Shown here: piece by piece, positions 17,501 through 26,591 of the stretch
How the letters are laid out: every line of letters begins with the position of its first letter
How positions within the stretch are numbered: position 1 is the first letter of the stretch
Assembly (NCBI RefSeq): GCF_017309385.1
Contig: NZ_JAFJMJ010000002.1
Span: 930,001 to 994,000 of the forward strand
Direction of reading: 5' to 3'
DNA: 64,000 bases
Source: Amycolatopsis sp. 195334CR
Lineage (GTDB): Bacteria > Actinomycetota > Actinomycetes > Mycobacteriales > Pseudonocardiaceae
Position numbers and translations under genes: made by a program
The notes under the pieces: model-generated
Told to the model about the DNA's origin: nothing
Seen by the model: only the letters and a program-made list of their open reading frames with translations
The model's database searches: none

Positions 17501-17885
17501 GCCTGCGGACCGTGGCGGCGGACGGCGCGACGAGGCGTTCGACCGCGGTCGACGAGACGCCCGCGCCCAGCACGCGCACATCGGACAGGTCCGCCGCGTC
17601 GATCGCCTGAGCCACGCCGTTCAGCGCGGCGGTCCGCTCGTTGTCGTCCAGACGACGGAACTCGGCGAGTACGAGTGGCTGAAGGCGCTCGGCCACCGTT
17701 TCCGCCAGCTGCTCGAGCTGCCGGACGAGCCTGCGTTGCGGCACCAGGCCGAGATGGCGTGCTTCCACGAGCTCGACCAGGCTCAACTTGCGTTCGGCGT
17801 CCGACCGCCGGGTCCGCAGCCAGGCCCCGCCGGCCGACTTGGCGATCGAGGTGCCGATCCGGAGCAATGTCGCCTCGACGCTCAC
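14576..17885 (-). pseudogene. NACHT NTPase with leucine-rich repeats, frameshifted (bacterial NLR-like)
   Basis: Two adjoining frames make one protein of about 1,100 residues. The first (GTG 17885 onward) has a helical N-terminal domain resembling actinobacterial NACHT N-terminal helical domains, then a NACHT ATPase: Walker A GEAGSGKTTLL (about residue 271), Walker B LVLVDGVDEVPE, the sensor VVTSRPPAI and the winged-helix/helical region to about residue 680. The second holds at least nine LRR-like units (LRSIALESC, LRGLHLDAC, LRSLQLQGL) and ends at 14576. Proteins of this architecture protect bacteria from phages. The join fails at a run of seven G (15828-15834); removing one base restores a continuous frame, so a sequencing error or true inactivation is possible. 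It lies 39 bases downstream of the NERD-helicase gene and is probably cotranscribed. Confidence 0.75.
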
Positions 17886-17924
17886 GCACTCTCCTCGTCG
17901 TTGCCAACCCGTCGCCGGGCGAGT

Positions 17925-20160
17925 CTATCGATCGCGCTGGTGCCGTTTCAGCCATTGGGGAGTGCAGCAGAATTCGCAGGGTTCGAGCTCTCCCGGATTC
18001 ACCGAAGCCCAGGCGATCGGGACCTTGTCGTGCACGTTCTTGCCCTGCCGGTGAGACCGGTCCTGCCCCTTCTTCAGCCAGTCGCACCGCGGATCGTTGT
18101 GGTAGGCGTTGCCGCCTTGCGTGCGGTAGCCGTGGGGGAGCGTGCCGAGGGGCGGTTTCTTGCAGGTCGCACACCACTCGATCGGCATTTCGTGCACGCA
18201 TTCGCGCTCGGCGGGTTCCTCGGCGGGGGAGTCCTCGGTGACGACCGCCCACCAGAGGAAATCCCGGGCGCGCGTCGCCGCGACGAGGCGTTGCCGGTTG
18301 CGCAACTGTTCCTGCTCGTCGTCGGCCGCTTCGTCCGTGACTTCGACGACCAGCACGGCTTGGAAGTCCAAGCCCTTGGCGCGGTGGACCGTGCCCACCT
18401 TCAGCGTGTCGTCCGCTTCACCGCGGTACTTGTCGAGCTGGGTCATCGGAATTCCGGCTTCGCGCAACGGTTTGGTGCACAGCGACAGATCCTGGTGGTG
18501 GAAGACCACGACCGCGGTCCGGCCCAGCGGCACGGGAAGCTCATCGAGCCGCGCACGCAGGGCGGCGCCGACGTCCGCCCTCGGCCCGCGCCAGGTCAGG
18601 CTGGTCCCGCCCGAGTTGACCGATTCGACGTCCAGCAGGGCGACGCCGTTGGCGCCGTCGAGATCGTCGACCTGGTTGTTCGCGTCGAAGCGCTGCGCGA
18701 ACTCCAGCACCCCGGCACGGTTGCGGTAGTTGATCCGCAGGACTTCACCGCGGCCCTGAATGGGGATCCCGGCGTCGGAAAGCCGCCAGCCGCCCGGGTA
18801 GACCTGTTGCTGCCCGTCGCCGACGAGCAGCAGCCGGTCCGGACCGTCACCGGCGAGCTGTCGCAGGAACCGCAGCCCGGCCAGGGTGATGTCCTGGACC
18901 TCGTCCACCGCCACCGCCGCATAGGGTTCGGCCAAGGGGCGCTCAGCCAGTTCGGCCGTCGCGATGCCGACCATGTCGTTGTAGTCGTGTATCCCGCGTT
19001 CGGCCAGTTTTTCTTGGTAGGCGAGGTAAAGCTGCCAGATGAGTTCCTTTTGCCCGGCGGTGAGGCGCCCGCGGCCCCGCCGCGAAACACCCACGTATTC
19101 GTCGAATGACGTGATGCCGCGGCCCTTGATGACCCGGTCCACCTCGGTCCGGGCGTACTCCTGGCCGGGGGTCGCCCGCTCCAGTGCCTCGCGGCGCGGT
19201 CCCCACGCGCGGGAGAACGCGGTCGTGATCTGCCCGGAGTCGACGTTGAGCCGATGACCGCGGGCGCTGAGGAACCGGCTCATCCAGGCGTGCAGGTTGA
19301 CGAACTCCACCCGTTCGGCGACCTCCGGTGCCAGGCGCCGGAAGGACGCTTCGATGACCGGGGGCAGGGTTTTCACGAAGGTGGTGAACAACAGGGGGCC
19401 GGTGGTGCGCCGGGCCAGGTGCCGGAGGCGGTGCAGCACGACCACGGTCTTCCCGGTGCCCGCCGGGCCGCTGATCCGGGCCGGGCCGTGGTACCGCCGG
19501 GTCACGATCTCCAGCTGGTGCGGGTGCAGGAAGGTCAGCCAGGAGTCGAACGCCCCGGCCTGGGCCGCCGCCACCTGGTCGGCGGTGAGCTCTTCGGCGA
19601 CCAGCAGCCCGTCGGGCTCGGGTGCGCGTTCCGGCGGGCGGACCTCGAGCGCGGCGTAGTCGGGAAGGCGCTGTGCCGCCTGTGCGGTGATGGTCGACCT
19701 GCCTGCGGGTCAAGTGCGCCGAGTCGCGCCGGAAGAGCTCGTCGAGCTGGGTTTCGCCGAGCTCCCAGTACGGGCGGGCGTTCCGGTGCGAAGGTGCGGT
19801 TCCCCGGCCGGTGCTGATCAGCACCAGGTGGACGGCGGTGCCGGCGACCACCTGGTGGCGGTGGTCGCGGATACCGGCCAGCCGTTCCTCCGCGTGGCGG
19901 CGGATCGCGTGCGTGGCGCTTTCGCCGGGCGGGTGGTCGGTGACCACGATGGCGTAGACCCCGGTGGGGCCGAACAGGAACGCGTCGGCCCTGGTGTCGT
20001 CGTCGGCCGGAAGGGAGCGTCGCAGGAGGAGCGACGAGCTTCGCACGAGCAGTCCTTCGAACACCCGGCGGCGCAGGGGAGAGAGGCCCGGAAGCGCTCG
20101 CTTCAGCCGCTCGGACGCCTCCTGCGCCACCAGCCTGGTGGCGTGCTTGCTCAGATTCAC
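17925..20160 (-). pseudogene. NERD-like domain plus UvrD/PcrA-type helicase, frameshifted
   Basis: GTG 20160 (ribosome site GGGGAGG) opens a frame with a NERD-like domain (DAFLFGPTGVYAIVV), but the usual E-x-K of the nuclease core reads VVT here, so nuclease activity is doubtful. Near 19697-19700 the frame is lost. A one-base skip joins it to the helicase frame, whose longest GTG-started piece is 17925-19574. The helicase has Walker A GPAGTGKTVVV, the DEVQD box, GDGQQQVYPGG, motif V TVHRAKGLDFQAV and motif VI VAATRARDFLWW. A cysteine-rich C-terminus (CATCKKPP, CDWLKK, CEFCC) may bind zinc. It is a superfamily 1 DNA helicase or translocase. With the NACHT-LRR gene downstream it suggests a two-gene conflict locus. 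Confidence 0.75.
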
Positions 20161-20370
20161 GCGGCCTCCCCGAACACCCCGTTCCCGCTCGGCCACGGTA
20201 GGTCGAAGATCGTTCTCCGTGGACCTTTCGGCGGAATTACCCTCCGGATGCCGCAGCCGGTGCGCCGATCCCTGCACTCGGTGCAACCGTCACCTGGGTG
20301 GGTAGTCCGCCGTCACCGGTTAGGGGGCTTTTCGGCGCTGCTCGGGGTTCGTGGTGCTGCACTTCTGATC

Positions 20371-20796
20371 ATGAACCGATCGACGAAGTTCTCCCGCAGA
20401 CTGATCACGCTGGTGGCCGGGTGCCTCCTGCTCGCAGGCGTCCCGGCGACCGCCGCCGCGGCGGCGCCGCTCCACCCGGCCGGAGCCGAGGTGCTCAAGG
20501 GGGTGAAGGTCCACGCGAAAGCCGACAAGGACAGGGTCAAGGTCAACGAGAAGGTTCGCGTCCGTGGCTCGCTGGAGATACCGGCCCGCGCGGAAACGGC
20601 CGAGACGGTCATCATCCAGAGCCTGCAGGCGGGGGTGTGGGTGGACCTGCGCTCGACCTCGTGCCGGCCGAACAGCTCGTTCTCGCTGAGCCTGTCGTTC
20701 AGCGTTTCGGCGCAGTTGACGCTGCGCGCCTACCACCCGGCCACCACGCTGTACGCGAGCGCGGTGTCGGAAACCTTCCTGCTGCTGGTCGTCTGA
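20371..20796 (+). CDS. Small secreted protein of unknown function
   Basis: The 141-residue product has a clear Sec signal peptide (MNRSTKFSRRLITLVAGCLL, cleavage likely near residue 32 after the TAAAAA run). A predicted all-beta domain follows, with lysine-rich KADKDRVKVNEKVRVRG, paired strands and a single cysteine (STSCRP). The shape is that of an Ig-like or bacterial beta-sandwich extracellular domain. I do not recognise a named family. The ATG at 20371 was chosen because the signal peptide begins there; the frame is open far upstream but that part looks non-coding. It is divergent from the NERD-helicase gene. Confidence 0.65.
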   Translation: MNRSTKFSRRLITLVAGCLLLAGVPATAAAAAPLHPAGAEVLKGVKVHAKADKDRVKVNEKVRVRGSLEIPARAETAETVIIQSLQAGVWVDLRSTSCRPNSSFSLSLSFSVSAQLTLRAYHPATTLYASAVSETFLLLVV

Positions 20797-21348
20797 CCGA
20801 CGGGGCTGGCGGGGTCGCCTCATGGCGGCGGAAACTCATCGGCGATGTCGGCCGCGTCGTGCACGAGTTGCTCGTCCGTGCGGCCGGCGCCGCCTCGGCG
20901 ACCACCACCAGCGCCCCGTCCCGCCGGGAGTCGTAGTAGCGCCCGGTGAACTCGATCCCCGCGAGCCCGACCAGCCCGCCGCCGGCGGCGACACGTTCCC
21001 CGTGCCGCCGACGTCGACCAGCGAATTGAACTCCGCGGTCTTCGCCATGCGCACGCAGGCAATGGAGATCGCGATGTCGTTGCCCTGCTCGTCAGGAATG
21101 AAGCCCTGGACGTCACCGAAGGAGTGCCGGGCTAAGTTCAGTCCGCGCCGGGCATTCTGCTTCGGTTCAACCAGTTGAACTGAAGCGTTGTGCTGTTCCG
21201 CTTTGCTACCTCCTTAACGTTCGGCTTCCGTGGCGATAGTGGACACCCCGCCGATTCCCGAAAACGCGACCACGCAAGGTCATCAACCCTCGAACAGAGC
21301 ATTCGGCGGGTGCAAAACTGCACTCGGTCGACCGCGAATTCCGCGGGT
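20797..21348. other. Non-coding stretch with a degenerate gene fragment
   Basis: No intact gene is seen in these 552 bases. On the minus strand, 21120-20840 encodes peptide pieces that look once-coding (FGDVQGFIPDEQGNDIAISI, then KTAEFNSLVDVGG). After a shift of frame near 21000 they continue as GLVGLAGIEFTGRYYDSRRD, suggesting a decayed gene I cannot name. GTTCAA/TTGAAC (21165-21170 with 21175-21180) is a short inverted repeat near the end. The DNA from about 21130 onward is visibly richer in A and T than its surroundings. Confidence 0.35.
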
Positions 21349-22587
21349 TCAGTCGATCCTGATCGCGAAGATCGATCCATCCGCGGTGGCCGAGTACGAC
21401 TCTCCGCTGCCGGCTTCCACGGGGCGGTCCTGTTGGGACAACCGCCTCGCGAACGCCGCTTGGGCTTCGGTGATGGTTCCGGCGCTGCCGTTGCTGAGTT
21501 GCCGGTCGATGGCGGCGTCGATCCCGTACCTGACCGTGAAACTCCGCCCGGCGAAGGTGAAAGTGACCCTGGTGCCGCGTGCCAGCCCGTATGGGGTGTC
21601 GAAGTCGGTGCGATCCCGTGACTGGCGGTCGAGGCGGTCGAGCATGACCGTCGGCGCCCATTGCTCGAGCGCCCCCAGATTGCCCCCGAAGTCCGCGAGG
21701 GTCGCCCAGGCCGCCCGCACCGACGCGGCGGCCAGTGCGGTCGGCGACCAATCCGCCACGTCGTCAGTGAGCCGGAAACCGCGGGATTGCTCGATGGTGG
21801 CCGGATCGACCACGTGCGAAAGCTCGTCTCCCTCATCGGGGTCGAGCGCGAGATAACTCATTCGATCGTTCGGGATGACGCTCGTCGCGAGGCCGGTCGG
21901 CACCCGTCCGCCGACCGAGACGCCGCCGAGTTGGGTAAGTGCCTTCGCGATCTGTTTCACCGCGTGACTCCGCGTCTTGGTCCCTTTGCACTCCAAGGTT
22001 CGAATCACGAACCGGTGCGTTGCCGAAGGATCCTGGGCGATGAGGAGGTAGTCGGGACGCGTCGTGGCCACCTTCCGCACCACCTGCCGCGCGCCGCCCG
22101 CGTAGATGACCCGATCGTCGAGCGCGGCGTCGATGTCGACGATGCTGATCGGAACTCTGGCGCCGACGGTCCGTTGGAGCCAGCGGGTGGCCAGCACCGC
22201 GCCGAACGCGATTCCCATCTCTTCCGACGTCACCCGCCGCTGATTACCCACGATTCGCCGACCGGCTTCACTCACCGTGAGCCCCGGCGGGATGGACTTG
22301 TCCGCTTCTTCGTGGTCGAAGAAACCCACGTAACGCGTGAGGGCCCATTGCGCGTAGAAGTCGAGCAGGTTGGCGTGGTAGCGCGGTTGGGTCACGTAGG
22401 ACAGCTGGTGCAAAGCTTCCGCGGGCCGGAGGCGGATTCCGCCGTGCAGGCCGCGTGCTGGTGACAGGGCCTTGTCGGAGGGGACGAACTCGGCTGCTTC
22501 GGTGACCCGGTGTAGAAGTGCATCATCGCTCTGCCCGCGCAGGAGGGCAGGTGAGTCGATGATCGACAGCGCCCGGTTAAGATCCAC
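21349..22587 (-). CDS. Unknown protein with PD-(D/E)XK nuclease-like motif
   Basis: This 412-residue protein is not recognised as a whole. A restriction-nuclease-like core is visible: acidic helix SEEMGIAFGA (residues 121-130), then RPDYLLIA with D179, and a strand RTLECKGTK with E199 and K201, spaced as in PD-(D/E)XK enzymes. It has no signal peptide or membrane segment. The N-terminal part could mediate partner binding, and the C-terminal third has beta-rich segments. GTG 22587 is the start. A divergent hypothetical gene follows, and the NERD-helicase and NACHT genes lie beyond the decayed spacer, so a defence or conflict role is plausible. Base composition is less GC-rich than in neighbouring core genes. 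Confidence 0.55.
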   Translation of the reverse strand: MDLNRALSIIDSPALLRGQSDDALLHRVTEAAEFVPSDKALSPARGLHGGIRLRPAEALHQLSYVTQPRYHANLLDFYAQWALTRYVGFFDHEEADKSIPPGLTVSEAGRRIVGNQRRVTSEEMGIAFGAVLATRWLQRTVGARVPISIVDIDAALDDRVIYAGGARQVVRKVATTRPDYLLIAQDPSATHRFVIRTLECKGTKTRSHAVKQIAKALTQLGGVSVGGRVPTGLATSVIPNDRMSYLALDPDEGDELSHVVDPATIEQSRGFRLTDDVADWSPTALAAASVRAAWATLADFGGNLGALEQWAPTVMLDRLDRQSRDRTDFDTPYGLARGTRVTFTFAGRSFTVRYGIDAAIDRQLSNGSAGTITEAQAAFARRLSQQDRPVEAGSGESYSATADGSIFAIRID

Positions 22588-22782
22588 AATTCAGTGTTTC
22601 AGCCCGCCTCGGTCTGACCAATCAGATTCACGCTATCCAGCGTGCCGGTGCTTCGGTACCGTGGTCGGTCAGGTAAGGAGCCCGGGATCGGACCTGGGCC
22701 ACCGCCGACTTCCTTGGCATGGAGCGCGGGAAAGCACCTGCGCCACCGCCCCCTGTTCTCGGGACTTCTGAGGGGCGTACCT

Positions 22783-23739
22783 ATGACCATTTACTCGCAG
22801 CACGCCAATCGCGGGAAGCAGCAGATCCTGGCCACGTACCGCGGATCGAACGGTGTCGTGTCGCTCACCGTCACCAGTGTGGAGGACGCGGCGCTCGCCG
22901 CCCCGATCGTCGACGCGCTGAACCGGATTTCCGCCTGTGCCACCGTTCCCGTCAGCGTGTGGGACGAGCGGGGCGGGCACTTTCGTAGCTACCCGGCCGG
23001 CCACCTCGCCGCGTTGACCGATCCGGGTGCCCGCCGTCACCTGATCGAGGGTGCGCACAGCCTTTGGTACGAGCAAGCCATGGCGCTCCTGCACCGCGCC
23101 CTGGCCGATCTCGACACCGCCCTCGCCGCCGTCCCGGCGCCCGTGCGGACCGCGGTCGGGGCGGAGTTGGCCGCCGAATCTCGTGCGCTGCAAGAAGAAC
23201 TGGCCGAGTACACCGACGGAATCGAGCCGTCGGAACCGGAGAAGCGTCGGTTCTGGGAGTTCCAGGCTCCGCTCGTGGAGGCCATCCTCGACCCAGCTGA
23301 TCGCGAAGCCCTGGACAACCTGGAGCGAGAGCTGGACCGAACCCAGCTGGCGCGCGCCATCGCCGATCTGCGCCTGCTCCTCGACGCCCACGCGGAAACA
23401 TCCAACGGCGAAGCGCAGTTGCTCATCGACAGGTTCGAGATCAGCGACGACCCCTACAGCGACGGCGGATACTTCCTCAACGTCCAGGCCCCGATCCCGG
23501 ACCGGCCCGCCTGGAACGTCGAGCTGTGCCGATGGGTGCCGGACAACCGGACCGACGGCGACACCGGCGAACCGGTGCTCGACTGCGCCCGGTCCGATCC
23601 ACCCGCCGTCGAGGAAATCGTCGCGCTGCTGGACCGGAGTGACGGGCAGGCCGACGTGCTGGCCGCCTGGGCCGCAACCCCGGTCGGCGACGCGCTCGCC
23701 GGAACGGCTTTTGTTGTCACCCAACGATATGGAGACTGA
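22783..23739 (+). CDS. Hypothetical protein
   Basis: The 318-residue product is not recognised. After MTIYSQHANRGKQQILATYR it shows a mixed alpha/beta N-terminal part and a central helical, coiled-coil-like region rich in A, E, L and R (about residues 95-200). The C-terminal part carries an acidic segment DRFEISDDPYSDGG. It has no membrane segment or signal. ATG 22783 was chosen because the upstream in-frame extension is proline-rich and lacks coding character. It is divergent from the PD-(D/E)XK-like gene, suggesting the pair share a promoter region (22588-22782). Confidence 0.5.
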   Translation: MTIYSQHANRGKQQILATYRGSNGVVSLTVTSVEDAALAAPIVDALNRISACATVPVSVWDERGGHFRSYPAGHLAALTDPGARRHLIEGAHSLWYEQAMALLHRALADLDTALAAVPAPVRTAVGAELAAESRALQEELAEYTDGIEPSEPEKRRFWEFQAPLVEAILDPADREALDNLERELDRTQLARAIADLRLLLDAHAETSNGEAQLLIDRFEISDDPYSDGGYFLNVQAPIPDRPAWNVELCRWVPDNRTDGDTGEPVLDCARSDPPAVEEIVALLDRSDGQADVLAAWAATPVGDALAGTAFVVTQRYGD

Positions 23740-23910
23740 CCGACCGGCCAAAGCGCTACGGAATGGGGAAGGCGCACCCAGCCGACGCATCGAAACGAGT
23801 GACTCGGTCGCCTCGCACCACGATCCTGGAGGGCTTGTTGCCGAAGGTGCCTGACGCAGGGCGAGAACCAGCACGTCACGTTCACCCAGGCGGGTGAGGT
23901 CACCGGCGAC

Positions 23911-25125
23911 ATGGTCAAGATCCAGGTCAAGGGCGGCCGTTCGTGGCGCAGGGCCGAGGGGTACGCCGTGCCGGTCGGTGACCACGGCGGCGTCTGGGCC
24001 GATGGCAACCTCCCGGTGCTCTGCGTTGTGCACGACCCGGACACCGACGGTCTGTACTGGGCCAATGTCACCAAGCAACTGCTGTTCGCGCGGCGCCACG
24101 GCGAGGTGCTCAAGACGATCACCATCAGCCAGGACCAGAAACTGGACGACGAGTCCCTGGCGGACTTCGTCGCCGAGGTCAGAAGCTATCTGAGCCGCTA
24201 TCGGGGCAACCGGATCATCCAGGCCCAGTTGGGCGACATGGCGGGCGTCGAGTTCGGTCCGTCGGACATCGTGCAGCACCACGTGAACGTGTACGGCGAG
24301 GATCTGATCTTCTGGCAGCGCCGGGGTGAGGGATTCGCCACCCTGCTCCACAGCGACCTTGACTGGCACCCGGAGTACATCGGCCCGGAAAACTTCCACC
24401 CCCAGGGCCGTCCAGGCCTGCTTCCCGGCATGTCCGTGGTGGCGGACACGATACTGAGCACAGCGGAGGCCCAGTGGCTGGCGGCTTGCTTCGACGCGGC
24501 TCAGTGGGCTCGCGAACCCGCCGTCGGCGATCCGCCGCTGAACACCAACATCGACGCCCGAGACCACTATGTGGCCAGACGAGTCGAACACCACCTTCGG
24601 ATCGAACCCGACGCGTTGACCCGGTCGATCGAGAAGCTCCGCACCCAAATGGCGACCGACCACGAGCTGGCCATCCTCGCCAAGGAACTGGAGGCCGGGA
24701 CATGCGCCGAAGCGCTCTCGAAACCGTGGCGGGAGATGTCGGACGAGGCACGTCGGCTCGTCACGTTCTACCTGGTCGAAGAAGTACACGCGGGCGCACC
24801 CGCGCTGCCGATCGATGAGCAGTTCCGGATCGTCTGGCGATGTCCCCGGCCGGCCGCGGAATACGGTTTCGACGCGCGGGTCGGGCGCCCGAGTACCCGC
24901 CGGTCGTCGAACCGGGAGGTCGTACCGGCTTCCCAGCTCAGGGCGGGTGACAGGATCTACTGGCTGAGCCGGCAGGGGAACGAACGCGGCCGGACCGTGT
25001 CGGCCGTCTGGGATTCCGAGGACACCCCCGGAACCGTCTGCGTGCGTTTCGATCAGCTGACGTTGGGTGACACCTTCTGGCCCGAGGAATGGTTCGCCCG
25101 GAAGGTGTCCACCAAGCCGCGGTGA
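23911..25125 (+). pseudogene. DUF4365-type protein, N-terminally truncated
   Basis: The 404-residue frame begins within a DUF4365 domain. KIQVKGGRSWRRAEGYAVPV holds the Q-V-K part of the predicted Mrr/PD-(D/E)XK-like core, and NLPVLCVVHDPDTDGLYWAN is the typical continuation. The preceding half of the domain, with the catalytic aspartate, is missing. A possible original start lies at ATG 23763 in another frame (MGKAHPADASKRVTRS), so part of the N-terminus seems deleted. The C-terminal 280 residues are unrecognised, ending with a small beta-domain (VPASQLRAGDRIYWLSRQG). DUF4365 proteins often occur in defence or toxin settings. A shorter functional protein starting at ATG 23911 cannot be excluded. 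Confidence 0.5.
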
Positions 25126-25159
25126 TGGAGGCTTCAGGCACTGACGATCGGAAGCAGCG

Positions 25160-25801
25160 ATGACCACGAACCACCGCGGCGCCACCCTCGTGGCCACGAT
25201 CGGCGCGCCCGGCGCCGGCAAGAGCACGTGGCGCACGCGCTGGTGCGAGGCAAATCCGCACGCCGTGGTGGTCAACCTCGACCGGATGCGCGCCGCCGTG
25301 TCGTGGTGTGGGTGCCTGATGAACCAGGCCGCCTCGCCCTATGCGCTGGAACTTGCCACCGTTGCGGCGAGTGCCGCGCTGGCCGCCGACAGGGTCGTGC
25401 TGTGGGACGCCACCTCAGCCGACGTCGCAGCCCGTCGGCGGCTGCTGGTGCTCGCCGCCGAGCATGGTGCGCGCACGGTCGCCGTCGTGCATCAGCCGCC
25501 GGTTGCCACCGTGCTCGCCCGCAACGCCGCTCGATCGGCGAAGCGGTGCGCCTGCGGCCACGCGCGCCGCGTCCCCACCGACGTGGTGCTCGACAAGCAC
25601 GCCGCGATCGAGGCCGCCGTGCCGTCGCTCGCCGAGGAGGGGTGGCACGTGGTCACCATCGCGCAGAACCGCCGCGGCGAGGAACCGGCCTTCCCAGTCG
25701 AATGGGGGGCTCCGGTGACAGCTCACCAGCCGCGGGAACGCCACTCCTCCAGGTGCGGGCGCTGTTCGCCGAGCGTGGAGTCGTCGCCGTGGCCGGGGTA
25801 G
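25160..25801 (+). CDS. P-loop ATPase/kinase-like protein (AAA_33 type)
   Basis: This 213-residue cytoplasmic protein has Walker A GAPGAGKSTW (residues 15-24) and the LDRMRAAV segment that follows a strand, as in AAA_33 and polynucleotide-kinase-like P-loop enzymes. VVLWDATSADVAARRRLL resembles the second core strand, and a basic RNAARSAKRCACGH lid-like region holds clustered cysteines. A kinase acting on a nucleic-acid end or small molecule is possible; the substrate is unknown. ATG 25160 is 34 bases after the DUF4365 stop. Its last 79 bases overlap the 3' end of the convergent MBL gene, so the final 25 residues may be poorly conserved. Confidence 0.65.
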   Translation: MTTNHRGATLVATIGAPGAGKSTWRTRWCEANPHAVVVNLDRMRAAVSWCGCLMNQAASPYALELATVAASAALAADRVVLWDATSADVAARRRLLVLAAEHGARTVAVVHQPPVATVLARNAARSAKRCACGHARRVPTDVVLDKHAAIEAAVPSLAEEGWHVVTIAQNRRGEEPAFPVEWGAPVTAHQPRERHSSRCGRCSPSVESSPWPG

Positions 25802-26400
25802 AACCACGTCTCGTCGGGCAGCTCGTCGAAGATCCGGGACGACACGTCGTTGATCAACGACTCGAAATCCGACGGCGAGCCCGTCTTGCCGACCCCACCG
25901 GGGAACAGCGAATCCCCGGTGAAGAGGTGCGGGTGGCCCGAGGGGTCCCGGTAGAGCAGGGCGATCGAGCCCGGCGTGTGGCCCCGCAGGTGGATGACCT
26001 CCAGCTCGCACTCGCCCACGGTCAGCTTGTCCCCGTGCTCGACCAGGAAGTCGGGCGGGACCGGCAGCGGCGAGGCGTCAGCGGGGTGGGCGGCGGTGTT
26101 CGAGCCGTTGGCCCCGGCCACCGCGCCCAGCGCCTGCCAGTGGTCGGCGTGCTGGTGCGTGGTCACTACCGTGCGTAGCGCCGGGCGGTCGGGACCGTGC
26201 CCGATCAGGTCCGAGATGCGCTCCGGGTCGTTGGCCGCGTCGATCAGCAGGGCCTCCCCGCTGGACCGGCAGATCAGCAGGTACGCGTTGTTGTCCATCG
26301 GCCCGACGGACAGCTTCGTGATGGTCAGCTTCGGCAGCGTCCGGCGGGCGGCGTCGCCGCCCGGCTCGACATGGCCGGTGTAGGTGTCCACGACGTTCAC
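25723..26400 (-). CDS. MBL-fold metallohydrolase
   Basis: This 225-residue metallo-beta-lactamase-fold hydrolase resembles glyoxalase II. The zinc motif THQHADH is followed at proper distances by the GHTPGS histidine, the metal-bridging aspartate of LFTGDSLFPG and the final histidine of YPGHGDDS. Glyoxalase II-type enzymes hydrolyse thioesters. The true substrate is open, since actinomycetes use mycothiol instead of glutathione. GTG 26400 is favoured over ATG 26424 because the strand pattern begins with VDTYTGHVEPG. It is divergent from uvrA, an arrangement common in actinomycetes. Confidence 0.85.
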   Translation of the reverse strand: MNVVDTYTGHVEPGGDAARRTLPKLTITKLSVGPMDNNAYLLICRSSGEALLIDAANDPERISDLIGHGPDRPALRTVVTTHQHADHWQALGAVAGANGSNTAAHPADASPLPVPPDFLVEHGDKLTVGECELEVIHLRGHTPGSIALLYRDPSGHPHLFTGDSLFPGGVGKTGSPSDFESLINDVSSRIFDELPDETWFYPGHGDDSTLGEQRPHLEEWRSRGW

Positions 26401-26403
26401 GGC

Positions 26404-26419
26404 TCGAACTCTAGTACGA
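26404..26419. promoter_or_regulatory. Weak LexA-box-like site between MBL gene and uvrA
   Basis: TCGAACTCTAGTACGA matches TCGAAC-N4-GTTCGA except for one base in the right half. uvrA belongs to the SOS regulon in many bacteria, which fits, but the distance to the uvrA start (172 bases) is long and the spacer does not follow the usual purine/pyrimidine pattern. Confidence 0.3.
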
Positions 26420-26591
26420 ATCACCTCACCCGATCGAAACCGCCGCGCGGGGGCACGTACTCTCGAACCCGGCGCGAATTCGCAGCCCCACCAGGCGGGA
26501 CCTCGAGTGTCCGAAACTGTCGGTGGTGCGACCTAGCATGACGGCGGCCGCCTCATACCCGGCCGTTCCGAATCCAGTGAAGGGACCTCGC

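Noticed and set aside
14576..17885. Programmed frameshift in the NACHT-LRR gene
   Set aside because: A seven-base G/C run could slip, but two other genes in the window show the same one-base excess without such a programmed context, so error or decay is more likely.
18943..19696. Continuation of the NERD frame past the helicase start
   Set aside because: After about 19697 the frame turns into Arg/Pro/Gly low-complexity sequence while the other frame shows a clear helicase.
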